Source of the DNA: Acanthochlamys bracteata
Lineage: Eukaryota; Streptophyta; Magnoliopsida; Pandanales; Velloziaceae
Reading direction: 5' to 3'
DNA: 64,000 nucleotides
Assembly (NCBI GenBank): GCA_019914995.1
Contig: CM034127.1
Span: 12,090,001 to 12,154,000, forward strand
Shown here: positions 38,058 to 51,439 of the stretch, one piece after another
How the letters are laid out: each line of letters begins with the position of its first letter
Position numbering within the stretch: the stretch's first letter is position 1
The notes under the pieces: generated by a model
What the model saw: only the letters and a program-made list of their open reading frames with translations
Databases searched by the model: none
Told to the model about the DNA's origin: nothing
Made by a program: the position numbers and the translations under genes

Positions 38058-40004
38058 ATGGGTTCACTGGAAGTGGATTTCCGGCTTTTCTTCCCTCCTG
38101 CTATGCTCGCACCTGCACTAGCAATCATTCTGTTACTTGTTTCTCTTATCTGGTTCACTCCCGGAGGTGTTGCATGGGCTCTATCCAAGGCTCAACGCAC
38201 CATCCCGGGCCCAGTAGGTGTTCTTGTAGCATTCACTGGAACACAGCCGCACCGGGCACTTGCTGGGGTTGCCCTCAAGCTCTCTTCTTCACCATTAATG
38301 GCTTTCTCTGTTGGGATGACTCGGTTTGTTATTTCTAGCAAACCTGAGACTGCAAAAGAGATTCTTTGTAACCCAGCTTTTGCCGATCGTCCGGTGACGG
38401 ATTCAGCAAACGAGTTGCTCTTTCACAGAGCTATGGGCTTTGCTCCTTTTGGAGAGTATTGGAGAAATCTGAGAAGGATTTCTGCAACTTATTTGTTTAG
38501 CCCGAAACTCATTGCTGCTGCCGGAGAGAACCGGCGGTCAATAGGAGCCCAGATGGTAAGTCAGATAGGTGCGTGTATGAGTTTGAGTGGTGTCGTTGAA
38601 GTGAGAAAAGTTCTCCATTTTGGGTCTTTGAACAATGTCATGTCTACTGTTTTCGGAAAAAGATTCGATTTTTATAAGGATAGTGAAGGTTTAGAGCTTG
38701 AATTAATGGTGAGGGAAGGGTATGAGTTGTTGGGTAAGTTTAATTGGGTTGATCATTTACCAGTACTAGGATGGTTTGATTTGCAAGGTGTTAGGAAGAG
38801 GTGTAAAGCTTTAGTGAAGAGAGTGCAGGTGTTTGTAGGTAAAATAATTGAAGAACACAGGTTGAAGATCAAGGCTGATGTTGCAGATGGTGTTGGAGAT
38901 TTTGTTGATGTTCTTCTTGGTTTGGAGAAGGAAGAAAAGTTATCTGACTCCGACATGGTTGCTGTTCTCTGGGTATGATATTGATCTTCTACTTCTTTTT
39001 CCATCATGCCTTCTATATGTTTTGACAAATTCCTTCCATTTTTTTTCTTTTATGTTTGGTAAACTTGTAATTGTCAAGATTTTTTTTTTTTTTTTGTTTT
39101 GCCCTATACATGTTATATTCTGTCCTTGTAGTGTTTGTTCTGTTTTGTCTGGCTTTAGAAACTATGCTTTTCATTATCAAGATTCTGATATATAGTGTTG
39201 CATTTATAGGCTTTAAAGGCCTTGTGAATCTTTACAATTGATCACTGGTTCTTATTTGCTTTCATTAATTCACTACAATGTTATTATTATAGTCTAAATC
39301 TTTGCTGAGCAGTAGCTTTCACTTAGTTGGAATTTAGCAATTGCTACCATGGAATGTTGCAATTGCAAATACTAACGTTTTCTCCAATGTTTCAGGAGAT
39401 GATCTTTAGAGGAACAGACACAGTAGCAATTTTACTAGAATGGATCATTGCAAGAATGGCAATGCATCCTGATATTCAATCAAAAGCACAAGAGGAAATA
39501 GATTTGGTCGCTGGAAACTCTCCGATCACTGATGGCCACCTCCCTAACCTTCCTTATGTACAAGCCATAGTAAAAGAGACACTCCGAATGCATCCGCCAG
39601 GCCCGCTACTATCGTGGGCACGTCTCGCCATTCATGACGTCCACGTCGGCGGCCACCTCGTTCCAGCAGGCACTACGGCAATGGTCAACATGTGGTCCAT
39701 TACTCATGATGAGTCAATTTGGTCAGACCCTATTTCATTTAAGCCAGAAAGGTTCATGGATGAAGATGTAAGCGTTCTAGGATCAGATCTGCGGCTAGCA
39801 CCGTTCGGTGCAGGCCGCAGAGTTTGCCCGGGAAAGGCATTGGGTTTAGCTACTGTTACTCTGTGGCTGTCTCAGTTGCTGCAGAACTTTAAATGGGTGC
39901 CAACGGATGAAGGTGTTGATATGTCTGAGTGCTTGAAAATGTCCCTCGAGTTGAAGAATCCTTTGGTTTGCAAGGTTGTACCAAGGTTGAATGACCGCGT
40001 TTGA
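38058..40004 (+). CDS. CYP78A5: Cytochrome P450, CYP78A family (KLUH/CYP78A5-like)
   Basis: Two exons, 38058-38972 and 39396-40004, give 507 residues. The single intron falls after MVAVLW, the position expected for CYP78A genes. An N-terminal membrane anchor spans about residues 12-38. It is followed by the hinge [17 protein letters not shown]-like and ADRPV segments, and [13 protein letters not shown]. The I-helix is [13 protein letters not shown], the K-helix [18 protein letters not shown], then FKPERF, and the heme loop [16 protein letters not shown] with its Cys ligand. All P450 essentials are present. CYP78A enzymes are plant-specific ER monooxygenases whose substrate is still unsettled. 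KLUH-type members make a mobile signal that enlarges leaves, flowers and seeds. The short linker and the TGTQPHRAL stretch resemble CYP78A5 more than CYP78A7. The symbol denotes the closest type, not proven orthology. Confidence 0.93.
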
Positions 40005-40892
40005 TTTAGGCATGCATGTGTGCTGGTTTTCCTTCCAAGTGTTTAGGTTAAAAGAGTGATAATGCCAAATGTGTGCGGTTTCAGGTTTAATAGAAATTTT
40101 ATTGTAACTATAAGCAAAAAGCCGAAAATAAAAGCTGATAACAAAAGTTCTACCAAAGCAAACCTTGGATGGGATTGTTTATGCATTCATTTTGCCCAGG
40201 GATCATGATATAAGTTCAGGTTTTGTTCATGATAATCTAATCAAATGATCCTCTTGTCTTTAGAGACAGCTATACAGATCATTGTAATCTTATTGTGCTG
40301 CTAATAATGATAACTAAACAAATGCTAATTCTGTTTATGGCTACCAAATGATCGATGAAGAAGAATCAGACCCAAATGAAATGATTTGGTTCTTGGTTTT
40401 GCATACACTTTTTTAATGATGCATATCAACACTTGGATATTTGAAAGAAAAGATAGTTTATTTTTCCGTATCGATATAGGAGGGTAGAATGGAAGATCTT
40501 ACTAGAAAATAATTCATTAATCTTCAATTAAAAATTAAAAAAAATCAACTTGCCCCAAAGATAATACATGCGTCATACGAATTACGTCATTAAATATAAT
40601 TTATCATGCTGAAATTCATATAAACGTATGATGCTCTATATAATGTTTTTGGAAAAAGAATGATTCTTTATGTACTGCTAGGTTGGAATGCAAATATTTG
40701 AACATCTACTATAGATTAGCTTATCCTTAGTTATATATTACTCCGCTAAGTTTGCTTCAAGATCACTAATTGTGTATGAACAATGATCAAGCAACAAAAG
40801 GGACAACGAACAAACACATAATCACATGAAACTTTTTTAAATTTAATTCTACGGCTACCAATTATCAAGAATAAAATTTTAATCATTACAAT

Positions 40893-41082
40893 TAGGAACT
40901 GTTTGGCTTAGCGTTTTTCAAAAATAAATTTTTAAATTTTTAAAAAATTTTACGTAGTGAAATTTTTTTAACATTTATTTTAATTATTTTTTTAAATAAA
41001 AAAATAAAATTTATTTTTAAAAAAAATAAAAATATTTTTATTTTAAAAAAAATTTATTTTAAAAACAGTCCTCAAACGCCCA
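40893..41082. mobile_element. AT-rich MITE-like element
   Basis: The left end (CTGTTTGGCTTAGCGTTTTT then AAAATAAATTT) and the reversed right end (GGGCGTTTGAGGACTGTTTTT then AAAATAAATTT) are imperfect inverted repeats of about 35 bp around an A/T core. This is one of the better-defined members of the family in this window. Confidence 0.5.
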
Positions 41083-41579
41083 AACACATGTAATTTTTAT
41101 TTATCTAAACGTGTTTGGATCTTGTGATGCCAGCAGTTTTCTTTTATTCAGTCTTATTTTGATTGTTCATAGTCGAACTTAAAGGATCTATTCTATGCTT
41201 AATAACCTATATTATGATAATAGAAGAATGATTGTTGTCTAAAATTTGGCCACAAGAGGTAGGGTTTAATAAAATATATGCAGAGTTTTTTAGTGGAAAT
41301 TATATGTTTGTTTAGTAGCACGAACAATCTTTTTAAACTACACGATTAGAGAATAGAAGTACGATTGTTGTCTAAAACTGAACCACAAAGTGGTACGGAT
41401 TAACATATGAAGATATATATAGATATGTGGAAACAATATATATTTTAGTCAATTATACTTTTGTTTTAGTTGCACCAGCAATAGTTAACTACATCCACAA
41501 TTATTAGCAACTAATAGATCTTTAATAACTTAGCTCTGCGTAGATTATGAAATGCCCAATTGCTTCATCATTCGATTAC

Positions 41580-41778
41580 GGAGGTGTTGGGCATTACTTT
41601 TCAGAAATAATTTTATAATTTTTAATATATTTTTTATAAATATTTAAAAAATGTATTAAAAATTTTAAAATTATAAAAAAATTTTACATTGTAAAATTTT
41701 TTATATTATTTTTTTAAATAAAAATTTTATTATTTTAGAAAAAATGTTATTTTAAAAGTACCGTAAAATTCCCCTACT
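41580..41778. mobile_element. AT-rich MITE-like element
   Basis: An A/T core lies between GGTGTTGGGCATTACTTTT on the left and, reversed, GGGGAATTTTACGGTACTTTT on the right. Internal palindromes are obvious. Coding capacity is absent. Confidence 0.4.
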
Positions 41779-42918
41779 TAATGGGCGTGTTCATCACAAA
41801 ATATCTCTTGATTAATTCATACTCACACATATATATGCGTTCCAAATTTTATGTGTTTTATATGGAAGGTATCTGGCAATTGCATGATTTTCACTGATTC
41901 CTTAACTAAAAGAAGCAGATCATAGTTTGCTCAAAGAAATTAGTAGCTAACAAGCATGCTAGTTATAGTTTTTGTGTTGTCAAGTGGAATTATATAAATA
42001 TAACTCATGATTATAGTAAGTCATGATGAACTAATAATGTGCATGAACTTTAGATATTTCAATATTTTTTTATAATTATTTTATAATGAGTAAGATCAAC
42101 GACACTCTTCCAAATTTACAGGTGTTTGAACAAAACAATGCAGCTGAATGATTTGATGATTGAACAAGTTGATCATCATGATTTTGTTGTATTTTTCTTC
42201 TGAAAAACGAATGTGTGAAAGTACTGAACATCTCTAGAACTGAATTAACAACGCAATTAAGCAGCTTGCTTTTTGTTGACAGCTTGTTGTTAACTGATCA
42301 AATGGGACTTATTGAGAAAATACTAACTTTGTTGAAGCAGTAGTTTGTCTGAAGATTCTTTCAAATTAACAAGTTATTGATTTATAGAATGATTAGCAAC
42401 ATTATCTTTCACTCATGACACCGTCTTTAAAAGGTCGATGATAACTTCTTAGTTATGCATGCTCTTCATAATACACCTATTTTGAGTGAGAAATACTAAA
42501 TCTAATCGCAAAATACTTTTATAATATATAGTAGTCCTTTGATAGGTTTAACTGAATATAGTCACTAAAAAATAATAATTGACAGATTTTTATAGTTAGT
42601 TAATTTTTTCAAATAGAGCAATGATAATTAGCATTCCCCCTCGTAGGAAGTTGGAAATATTCAACGGTGAAGAGAAGTTCCAACAAATACCTGGGCCTAT
42701 GTTGTTTAGAATGATATGGGCTTTAGATTGGTTTGTAAAGAAACGCGCTCAGGCCTTCTTGCCTATCTACAGATTATTTAAAATATTTACAATATAGGTC
42801 GGGAGTTCCTACATAATTTTAGTACTAACGGACTGATTATGCAAACTTTCCTCCCTCCCCTTTTCTCAACAGTCAACACTCAAGTTTCACTTGATAACCC
42901 TAAACCCCTTCTCCAACC

Positions 42919-44343
42919 ATGGCCGCCGCCGCTGTCGTCGGCAATCTCCGGCGTGCACTCCGCCGGACCTCCTTCAATCTCCACCGTCCACTCTCTTCCG
43001 TCACCGACCACGCCGATCTCGCCCGTTCTATCTCCGCTGAACTCACCAAGCTCTCCACCACGACCAACGCCGGTGACTCTCTCGACAACTCGACGCTCTC
43101 TCTCCATTTCTCCGACACCAATTTAACTCCGTCTCTTCTCAAATCGGTCCTCGATCTCTCTCCGTCTCTCGGCCGCCACTCTATTTCTTTCTTTCGATTC
43201 TGCTCGCTCACGAAACTCCCCACAGATCTCTCGCTCTCTTATTTGATCCACTACCTCGCCCGCCGCCACGATTTCAAATCCCTGAACTCGATTCTCTCCG
43301 AATACAGAAGCGTATGCGGGCCCCACTCGTTCGCTGCCGCTGTGGATCGGCTAGCTCGATCCGGTCGACCCGTTGATGCAATCAATTTCCACCGGTCGTT
43401 TTCTAAACCGACAGATCGGACGGCGTTGAACTCGCTGTTGACGGCGTTAGCGGATAACGGGTTCCCCGGCCATGCAGAGCGGGTCGCAAAGGCTGCGGCG
43501 CAGTTTGTTTTTCCGGATTCGTTCGGTTGTGAAACTTTGGTTAGAGGTTACTGTGAAAAATTGAAGCTTTCTGATGCCCAGCGGCTTATGGGAGAGATGG
43601 AGCGTGGTGGATGTGATCTCACCACTGCAATGTACAACTCAGTTTTGGATTGTGTTTGTAGGCTGACGAGGAAAAAGGATCCGTTTCGATTACATGGTGA
43701 AGCAGAAAAGGTGCTTGATGAAATGCGTGACAGGAATATCATGCGTGATGGTGATACTTTCTATGTCTTGATTTATAATTTGTGTAAGATTAGAAAGACC
43801 GAGGATGCAATGAAGATTTTTCGAATGATGGGTGAGGAATGGGGATGCTCGCCGAATGCGGAGACGTACTTGGCCCTTATTAAGAGTTTGTATCAGGCAG
43901 CCCGTGTTTCTGAAGGTGATGAGATGGTTGGGTTTATGCGTGCTGCTGGATTGGGGGATAAGCTTGATAGGAAGGCATACTACGGTTTCATTAAGATTTT
44001 GTGCGGCATTGAAAGGGTGGATCAGGCCATGAAGGTGTTTAGGATGATGAAAGGGTATGGGCATGCACCAGGAGTGAAGAGTTATACCTTGTTGATCGGG
44101 AAGCTAGCATCTCACAACCAGGTGGACCGGGCGAATGCTTTATTTAGGGAGGCTGTGACACGGGGAGTGCCCGTGGAGCCCCTGGCGTACAGGGTTGATA
44201 AGAGGTATGCCAAGGTTAAGAAGGAGAAAAAGTTGAAGAAGCGGCCTACGCTGCCTGAGAAGATGGTCATGAAGAGGAGGCGTCTCAAGAAGCTGAGATT
44301 GAGCTTTGTCAAGAAACCGAGGTCAATGAGGAGAATTATTTAA
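42919..44343 (+). CDS. Pentatricopeptide-repeat protein, P class, PNM1-like
   Basis: Intronless, 474 residues. The N-terminus is rich in Ala, Arg and Ser with no acidic residues (MAAAAVVGNLRRALRRTSFN), typical of a mitochondrial presequence. From about residue 130 to 430 there are some seven to eight degenerate P-type PPR motifs, for example TFYVLIYNLCKIRKTEDAMK, TYLALIKSLYQAARVSEGDE and SYTLLIGKLASHNQVDRANA. The last 45 residues are strongly basic (VKKEKKLKKRPTLPEK, then KRRRLKKLRLSFVKKP) and look like a nuclear localisation signal. A PPR protein with a presequence and a basic C-terminal NLS recalls Arabidopsis PNM1, which is dually targeted to mitochondria and nucleus. I recall this resemblance rather than having tested it. 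Single-exon structure is normal for PPR genes. GC content is high at the 5' end and falls along the gene. Confidence 0.9.
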   Translation: MAAAAVVGNLRRALRRTSFNLHRPLSSVTDHADLARSISAELTKLSTTTNAGDSLDNSTLSLHFSDTNLTPSLLKSVLDLSPSLGRHSISFFRFCSLTKLPTDLSLSYLIHYLARRHDFKSLNSILSEYRSVCGPHSFAAAVDRLARSGRPVDAINFHRSFSKPTDRTALNSLLTALADNGFPGHAERVAKAAAQFVFPDSFGCETLVRGYCEKLKLSDAQRLMGEMERGGCDLTTAMYNSVLDCVCRLTRKKDPFRLHGEAEKVLDEMRDRNIMRDGDTFYVLIYNLCKIRKTEDAMKIFRMMGEEWGCSPNAETYLALIKSLYQAARVSEGDEMVGFMRAAGLGDKLDRKAYYGFIKILCGIERVDQAMKVFRMMKGYGHAPGVKSYTLLIGKLASHNQVDRANALFREAVTRGVPVEPLAYRVDKRYAKVKKEKKLKKRPTLPEKMVMKRRRLKKLRLSFVKKPRSMRRII

Positions 44344-47300
44344 TTGCCGGATGCTGTCTAGGTACTCTTTGTATGATCGCCTCCATTTCTTTTTTGTAGT
44401 TGTTTGATCAGAACCTTTTGTTTTTAGTATAAGCGTTTGAAATTCAAGAAAAGGTTCTGAGAGTTATCCTTGGTTCCCTGGATTGTCATTTGCTGTGCAG
44501 AAAGAAACTTAGATACAAGTAAGATAAAAGTTCTCTGTTCTTTATTGCCTAATGTTTCTTTGAACTTTCCGGCATGTTAAAGCTACTATTCTGTGATCAG
44601 TGAAGGCATTGTTGGTTCTGAATTATATGCCACTGATATATTCAAATATGTTACACAATCTTAGTTCAGTTTATGTCCTGCTTTATTTTGTATTAATACA
44701 ACTCCTTGCTAGTTCAAAGGCCAAAGAAGCTGAACATTTGTTATTGGAAAAGTGTGAGAATACATATTAGCTTATTCAAATTTTTACCTTTTTGATTATG
44801 ATGAATAAAGAGGCCCTATTGCCCTTGAAGATGTTTATACATTATAATGGATAAAGTGTTACTGAAGACATGCTTACCTACAGATGGTAGTTTGATATTT
44901 TGGTGAAGTATTAAATACGCCACCCTCAGAATGGTAAGTTGGTTGACTTGGATCCAAATCTCATAAATAACTTGCTTCAAAAAAAATTTCGGGTCTATAA
45001 AGTGGATGCCATATGCCATTTATTTCTACCTCGCCTGTCAGGTCTGGATTTGATTTATTTAGATCCTCCTTTAAAAGTAAGATTCAGACCCAACTCATTT
45101 TATTCAGATTCGAAGTTCAGGTAGACTTATAAAATTATAATAAAAAATTAGATATTATAGAAAAAAGATACTGATTTTATTAATCAAAAGCAGTGATCAA
45201 ATTTTGAAGAATGAGATTTTTAGACATCTTATTCACTCTAGAAATTGCTAGTCTATTACTGATCTAAAAGTTGGACCTAATATGTTCCTGCCGGCAATAG
45301 GCAATAGCATGTTTTTCTTGCTATTCTTATAGCTAGAAGATTTTGTCATCAACCAAGAATATCTTTTTATTTCAGGAGGTATTCTCTTTATCACCTTTGT
45401 CTTGTTTGGAGAGTACATATGCCCCTTGCTTTTATAAAATTTTGCTTGTTGAGGCGCTAAATTACGCATAACTAGACTGCTGCTCCTAACTCGTTGTCAT
45501 GGCAAGTGTTAGTGAAGTTTGCCAAAGATAAGTTTTCATTCAAGTGGCAGATGAATCCATGTAGGCTTGCTTGGTTTATGTAACCTGTGGAGTGTGCTAC
45601 CTAATATGTGCTAGGTAGGCCTAGGTTGCTCTCTTTGTTTCTGGGCTTTCTTTAGCTCCATTATGCTGATGTTTCTGTTTCTTGACACAACCATTAATGA
45701 AAAGAGAACACTAATTAGAAAAAGTAGAGACAACCGAAAGTTGTCTCACTGGAAGTTATAGTTTTAGGAATTTAGGTGCATATTCAAGTCTCATGATGCT
45801 TCGTTGCAGTGACCATTTTAGTCTTTTGCTAGGAGAATACAGCTCAATTCTGTTCACCTTGGATCTTAGGATGTATTTTTTAATTAGAAAATGAATTACT
45901 AAAAAGTGAGTTATTATAAGTAATGCTGTTAAAAGTAATTTAATATTGCATTTTTTTAAAGTATGTTGGATGTGATTTTTGTGTTTTTCTGTTTAGTTCA
46001 AAGTGAGCTGTAAGTAGTTTTTTAATGTCCTATATTTCTATAGCTTGGGTCTCCTACTTGGTTGCTTCGTGATGAAGTATTTTGTCCACTTGATCAAAGC
46101 TGTAGTATTAAAGAAATATATCTATTCTGTCATTGGTTTTATTGGGGAGTCCTGTGTGATTCGGCTTTTAGAGTCATCTGTTTAAGTCATTAGATTTTTA
46201 CTGTTTTGTTAATAGTTTTGTATCCGTGCACATTTGCCTGTTATTTATTTATTTATTTAGTTGTTTTTTTGTAAAATCTTGTGTGTTGATCTTTCTTGCT
46301 GTTACATTATGAAATATGAATGAGATACCTGTAGAGAAAACTTATGTGTGATGGGATTTATATTCAATCCGTCAGTGTCTATTTTCAATCTGCTTGAAGT
46401 CACCTCAGCCGGAAAGGTATTATCCTGTGTTCTCTAATGTTATCTAAAATAGATGGATCTTAGTCAGCAACAATCCTTGAAGAAGATGGGTCTTCCACCT
46501 TGAATGCGAAAGATGATTAGTTCTAATTCATCTCATCTCCCTCCGGTGGTAGCCTGGTAGGTACTTACTCAAATTTAAGCGGTGTTGTTAATTGCATGAA
46601 AGCAAGTTTGGTAAAAGTAGAGTCTTTCAAGAAGTAAAATTTGATAAAAATGGAAATCAAAATAGGATTTTATAATAAAGTTTTGATAAAAATAAAATTT
46701 GGTAGAAATAAAAGATAGAGTTTGGTGTGGCAATTGAAGCAATATGAAGTGGTTCGAATTTAAAATCGAGAGGAAAAAAATAAAGTTCGGTGATATTAAA
46801 ACACACAGGTAGTCTTTTAAGTTGCCATGTATTTCGGAGTGTTTTGTATATACTAAAGCAATATATATTATGGTAAGATTTATAAGCTGATCCTTTCCAT
46901 TAATAGGACATAGGTAGTGATGTTTTAAACCGAGCATCCAAAAGTCCCTAGGAGTATGAGGTTAATAGAGTTCTTTTCTTTAATCAAGGTACTTGCTTCT
47001 CATGCTTCCTTGCTCGCTAAATTCTAGCTCCTTCCCAAGTTAGTTTTAAAATGAATTTCCTTATTTAATTCTTTTAAGTGTGATAATATTATTTATGGTT
47101 TTTAATCTTATGGAAGTTACTATACCGGAGGTGTGTTTTCTGATGGAAAAACTACTATCTTTATATACCATTCGTACGGATTCCAATACAAGCAATTTTA
47201 AAGGTATGTAATTATTGTTATTATTATTGTGAGTTGTTATTATGTTAAAATATCTGATTATAGTTGGAGCTTTGTAATTTTTCTTTTCAAAATTTGTTCG

Positions 47301-49825
47301 TCGCATCCGCTGTTCTGTTTTTAGATATATAAACATGTGACATCTAATTTTGGTTTACATAAAGTGCTTTATCTTTTTTAAGTCGTTGCGTCACTAGGTT
47401 TTTGATTGAAGTAATAATAGAAGTCGGTCGAGGTAGACTACAAGCTACCAGACACAAACAACTACTCTGTGAATTCTCTTATTGATTTTTTTTCCAAGAG
47501 ACCGACCTCATGCATGTCAGCCTTGCAAAGTTTTTTTCTTACTGATGCATGCATATTGTGTCGGAATTGATATGCACTATTTGCTTGCATGCTTGAAGTT
47601 TATTGTTGTCACAACAGATTTGAACCCTGTGAGGTTACTACACATTAATATTCCTTACTGCGATTATGTAAATCAGAATCGAAGAGCACCAGATCTTCCA
47701 GTTGGCCAGAAGTGCTGACATTGATGTTTTTGGGAGTTTATTTCGGAGTAAGAATTGCGGCAGGCAAAATGCTGAAGTAAAAGAGCCCTTGCAGAAAATT
47801 TAATTTGTATGCAAAGGTATCTTTCTTCCTTCCTGATAGATTAATTTGAATGTCACAATTCTAGAATAATGGTTCCTGTTAACGCATCGCTAGAAACATA
47901 AGTGACATGGAACACCCTTCACCCACCTAGTGGGAGCTCTTAAGTTGTCGCCTTCCAATGATTTGAGTTTGATTATTAGCTTTGTGCTTGCCACTATATA
48001 TGCTTTGCTTTTTATAAGTTGCTTATTTGAGCTTGAAAGCTATGAGATTCCATTGCATCACTAGTTCGATTAAGTAATTATTCAATTGGATGGTGGAGGC
48101 CGGTGAGATCGTTAAACTATGGGGTTGAAGAGACGCTTTGATAGACGGTCAGAGCAAGATTTGATAGCCAAAAACAATTGACTTCTGGTTTATGTAAAAG
48201 ATAGATTAATATGATGTTTTGGTTTCTTGGTTTAGGGTAATAAAATATCATGATATTACATTTCCAATCAGTTGATGGATATGAATTTGCTGACAAAGGT
48301 AACATGGTTTGTCCATGTCCACTAAGCCTCAGACAGCTTATATATATAAGAGCAACATGTTAAATCTTCATTTGGAGTCCAACTAATCATTTTGTAGGAG
48401 AAATTCAATACTTGAGTAGTTAAAGGATTTCACTTAAATCCGGTACGTATATTATAAAGAACAATTCTATTCAAAAAATTAAGCCAATAAATTTTGAATA
48501 ATTTTAATACACGAACCTTATTTTTATCTTATCATTATTTTATATGAGATTAATCTAATTCATCAACATTCAACTGCCAATTCTGACTTGCTAATCGTGC
48601 AACTTACGGTAGAAACGTTGGTTCTTCGAAGCCTTCAAAACTGTGATTATGATTTTACTATGAGAGCGAGGAACTACCTAATCTGATGCTTGAAAATGCA
48701 TTTTTCAACAAAGTTCCTGCAGAGACTCCTCGCAGCAAGTTTCACATATTTGACATTTTCAATTTGAATAGGCCATTTTGCGCAAAGTCTGGCCAGTGTT
48801 AGTAATTGAAGCAGGAGGAAAGTATCTTGTTTTATGTGCTTCGAACTGGGACCAAAATGCGGTTGAATGATAATTGCTTTTCTTAGGTGATGAGTAGCAG
48901 ATAATTAGTTTGCTTTCTGCCACCAGTATTTTTAAAAGAAATGAAAGGAACTTTTGATAGAATGAGACTGGTTGTCACTGACACCATGTTGCCTATATCT
49001 AAATGCCTCTGAGGTGCTTGTTTTAATCCCGTGGATAGTGATTCCGCACTCATCTTGGTTGCAATTTATTTGAGATATTTTTGTGATAATATTTCCAGGA
49101 ACTAGTTTTTCCTGCTACTAGCTTCCTCCCCGGACATATGAAGTTTTATCTCATCTTCTCCGGACTTCCAGTATCGAAATTATGCTTGTGTTTTTTGTGT
49201 GATATGCTGTTTAAGAGCGTAAAGGGACTTGGGTTCAACGACAAGTTTTTGGTTTCAAGAAGCACACCAAAGGTGAACGGACAGACAGTTTCTGATCATG
49301 ACTATTCTAATTTAAACGCATAAGTTATCGTTGAACCATTTTCTGGTGATCCAGTTTAATGAATTTAAACCTGTAAGGAATTTCTTGCTAGCTTCCAATC
49401 ACTTATAATCATTCCAGAAACATTAATTCTTGTTATTGTACGGTTCCTCTGAGACCTTATTGAGTTCGAACCCCACCATGTGAGCGTACAGTTACCCAAA
49501 ACATCGATTAAACAAGAACCTCGATCATTGTGGTTCCTGATTGTTTGGATTGAGACGCAGCAGCAAATGCTGCCAGATCCTAAGTTAACGAAGGTTTTAC
49601 TTCGGCAACCTAACCAAATAGTGGTGACCAGACATGGAATTGAGAATTCCCAGCACTTGGTTGTTAATCAGATTTATATTAACATTCATTGCAAACCAAT
49701 CCTTGATAAGAAACCCCACATCTCTCCTTGCAATTATCTTTGGGTGCCTGTTTTCGGTTTCAGATAAGTTCTCCTTGGCAATTTCAAGCGTCTCTCTTTC
49801 AGCAGCTGTGAGATTTCAACTTCTA

Positions 49826-49840
49826 TTTTTTTTTTTTTAT

Positions 49841-49867
<27 letters not shown>
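49826..49867. repeat. Poly-T plus (TC)n microsatellite
   Basis: A run of 13 T followed by A and 14 TC units. Simple sequence with no coding role visible. Confidence 0.9.
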
Positions 49868-49871
<4 letters not shown>

Positions 49872-50892
49872 GTCGCCTTCATCTGTTTGCCAGTTATCAA
49901 CTGGACAACATGGCCAATACAAAATTTTCTCAGAACTGAAATGGTCTTCTGTGAGAGGAAACAGGAAACAAAGTAGAGGAGGGGAATAGAATAGAAGGGT
50001 GGGTAGGGTGCAGATTTGGTTAATCTTTTATTTATGATATAATGATAAAAGATTAGTACGTCTTGTACAACACCAGCTGTTTCAAATTCATGTATGATAA
50101 TGTTTGATTTAACAAATAAGTAATCCCTAAAAAGCAAGAAGAGTTGTTTGGCGGAAAATTAAAATATAAGATTCTAGCATGTGCATATGTTGATATTGTT
50201 CCTTTTGTATTCATTTTCTTGTACATGTATCAAATCATAGTGTTCTTTCTAATCATTAAAAACCACAAGCAAAGCAATATACTTATTGCTAATTGAACCA
50301 TTTATTTGATCAGCACATACCGCTGGACATGATACAAACTAAACTATGACGATATTGGAACGAGGTTCGCGTGAAGGAACATCAAAAGAATATATGGTAA
50401 GGTTAAAGGGGGACTTAAAAAAACAGTCTGTAACCCTATACGTTTCACTTACCTGTTTCCAAGTTTGTGCTCTCTGATCATTGTACACGCTTGTGTTTAC
50501 GCCGCAAAGATATTGCAGCTGGTGGTAAATTGAGTTAAATGGATAGACAGGAATGTGCTCTTCGATCATGTACACATTTTTTTTTTGTTTAATTTTTGGT
50601 GGGGCTTTTGTTCTGTGTTTAAGGGAAGGGAATCAGTAGTTTTTCAGGAGTACAACCACTTGTCAGCTTGTTATTGGGACCATTTCTTTCTTTCGTCTTA
50701 TCTGAAAATTCTTTCACTTTCTTTCTTGCAGGGAAGAAACTCTCACAAGTCACAAGACAATAAGGAAAAGACTGGTCAGTGTTGAATGAGATGAACCCTT
50801 TTAATTTCCCTCTTCCAATACAACAGTAGCGTCTCTTCTAACCAATTTGCCAGTTCCATTTTCTTCAAAGGTTCACTGTTTATTTGATCTGG

Positions 50893-51098
50893 TTATATTT
50901 GAGAATGCTTATTTTAAAAAAATTAAAAAAAATTTAAATATATTATTTTATAAATATGTAAAAATAACAATTATATATATAATTATTTTATAACTTATCT
51001 GTATTTTTAAATTTTAAATTTTTAAAAAAAAGATTATGACTAATTTTGTTGAAGTTAGAAATAAGCTTATTGGGATTGAGAAGCAATCCCAAAGATGA
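50893..51098. mobile_element. AT-rich MITE-like element
   Basis: The left end TATATTTGAGAATGCTTATTTT and the reversed right end TTTGGGATTGCTTCTCAATC bound an A/T core. The pattern is similar to the block at 26765-26962. Confidence 0.4.
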
Positions 51099-51360
51099 CT
51101 CTGGTTTAAAGTGCTAACCGGAATTTGTATAATGTTTATTAATCTGGACGTATGCCTGGTTTCAATACATCAAAATAAATTGAGATGCAAAAACGTAAAT
51201 TTGTTGAAGTAACTTACAATTTTGTAACTGTTAACGAGTGTAGATCAAGGAACACGACCATTATCGAATAGCGTATTTCCACGTCAGACAGGTAAACTGT
51301 GTCAGCCGCGAAACTGTGGCGTATATTATGTGTGGAAGTTTGCCGTATATTAACTTTCCG

Positions 51361-51366
51361 CACGTG
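51361..51366 (+). promoter_or_regulatory. G-box in 6-phosphogluconolactonase promoter
   Basis: CACGTG lies in the context CCGCACGTGCAGG, about 70 bp before a TATA box. G-boxes are bound by plant bZIP and bHLH factors. Whether this one is used is inference. Confidence 0.45.
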
Positions 51367-51431
51367 CAGGGCAGATGGTTTGTGTTGGTAATTAATGTAA
51401 TTGATTATTAAATCGTTTGGGGATTATAAAC

Positions 51432-51439
51432 TATAAATA
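51432..51439 (+). promoter_or_regulatory. TATA box of 6-phosphogluconolactonase gene
   Basis: TATAAATA is followed by a CT-rich leader (51480-51600) and a donor at 51674. A leader intron of about 1.26 kb (51674-52937) ends at an AG just before the start codon exon. Confidence 0.55.

Larger units (their letters stand above)
40005..42918. other. AT-rich intergenic region with MITE-like blocks
   Basis: The left 150 bases are the CYP78A 3' UTR, with an AATAAA near 40125. The rest is AT-rich, with two MITE-like blocks (about 40893-41082 and 41580-41778). No gene is seen until the PPR gene. Confidence 0.5.
44344..51360. other. Long gene-free intergenic region
   Basis: About 7 kb with no reading frame above about 120 codons and no protein family I recognise on either strand. 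It holds the PPR 3' UTR at the left, scattered AT-rich low-complexity DNA (46600-46800), a T/TC microsatellite at 49826-49867 and a MITE-like block at about 50893-51098. Polypyrimidine-AG signals occur but do not chain into a gene. A noncoding transcript cannot be excluded. Confidence 0.45.

Noticed and set aside
49455-49490. T-arm-like sequence GAGTTCGAACCCC suggesting a tRNA
   Set aside because: No matching acceptor stem, D-arm or anticodon arm within a tRNA length on either strand.
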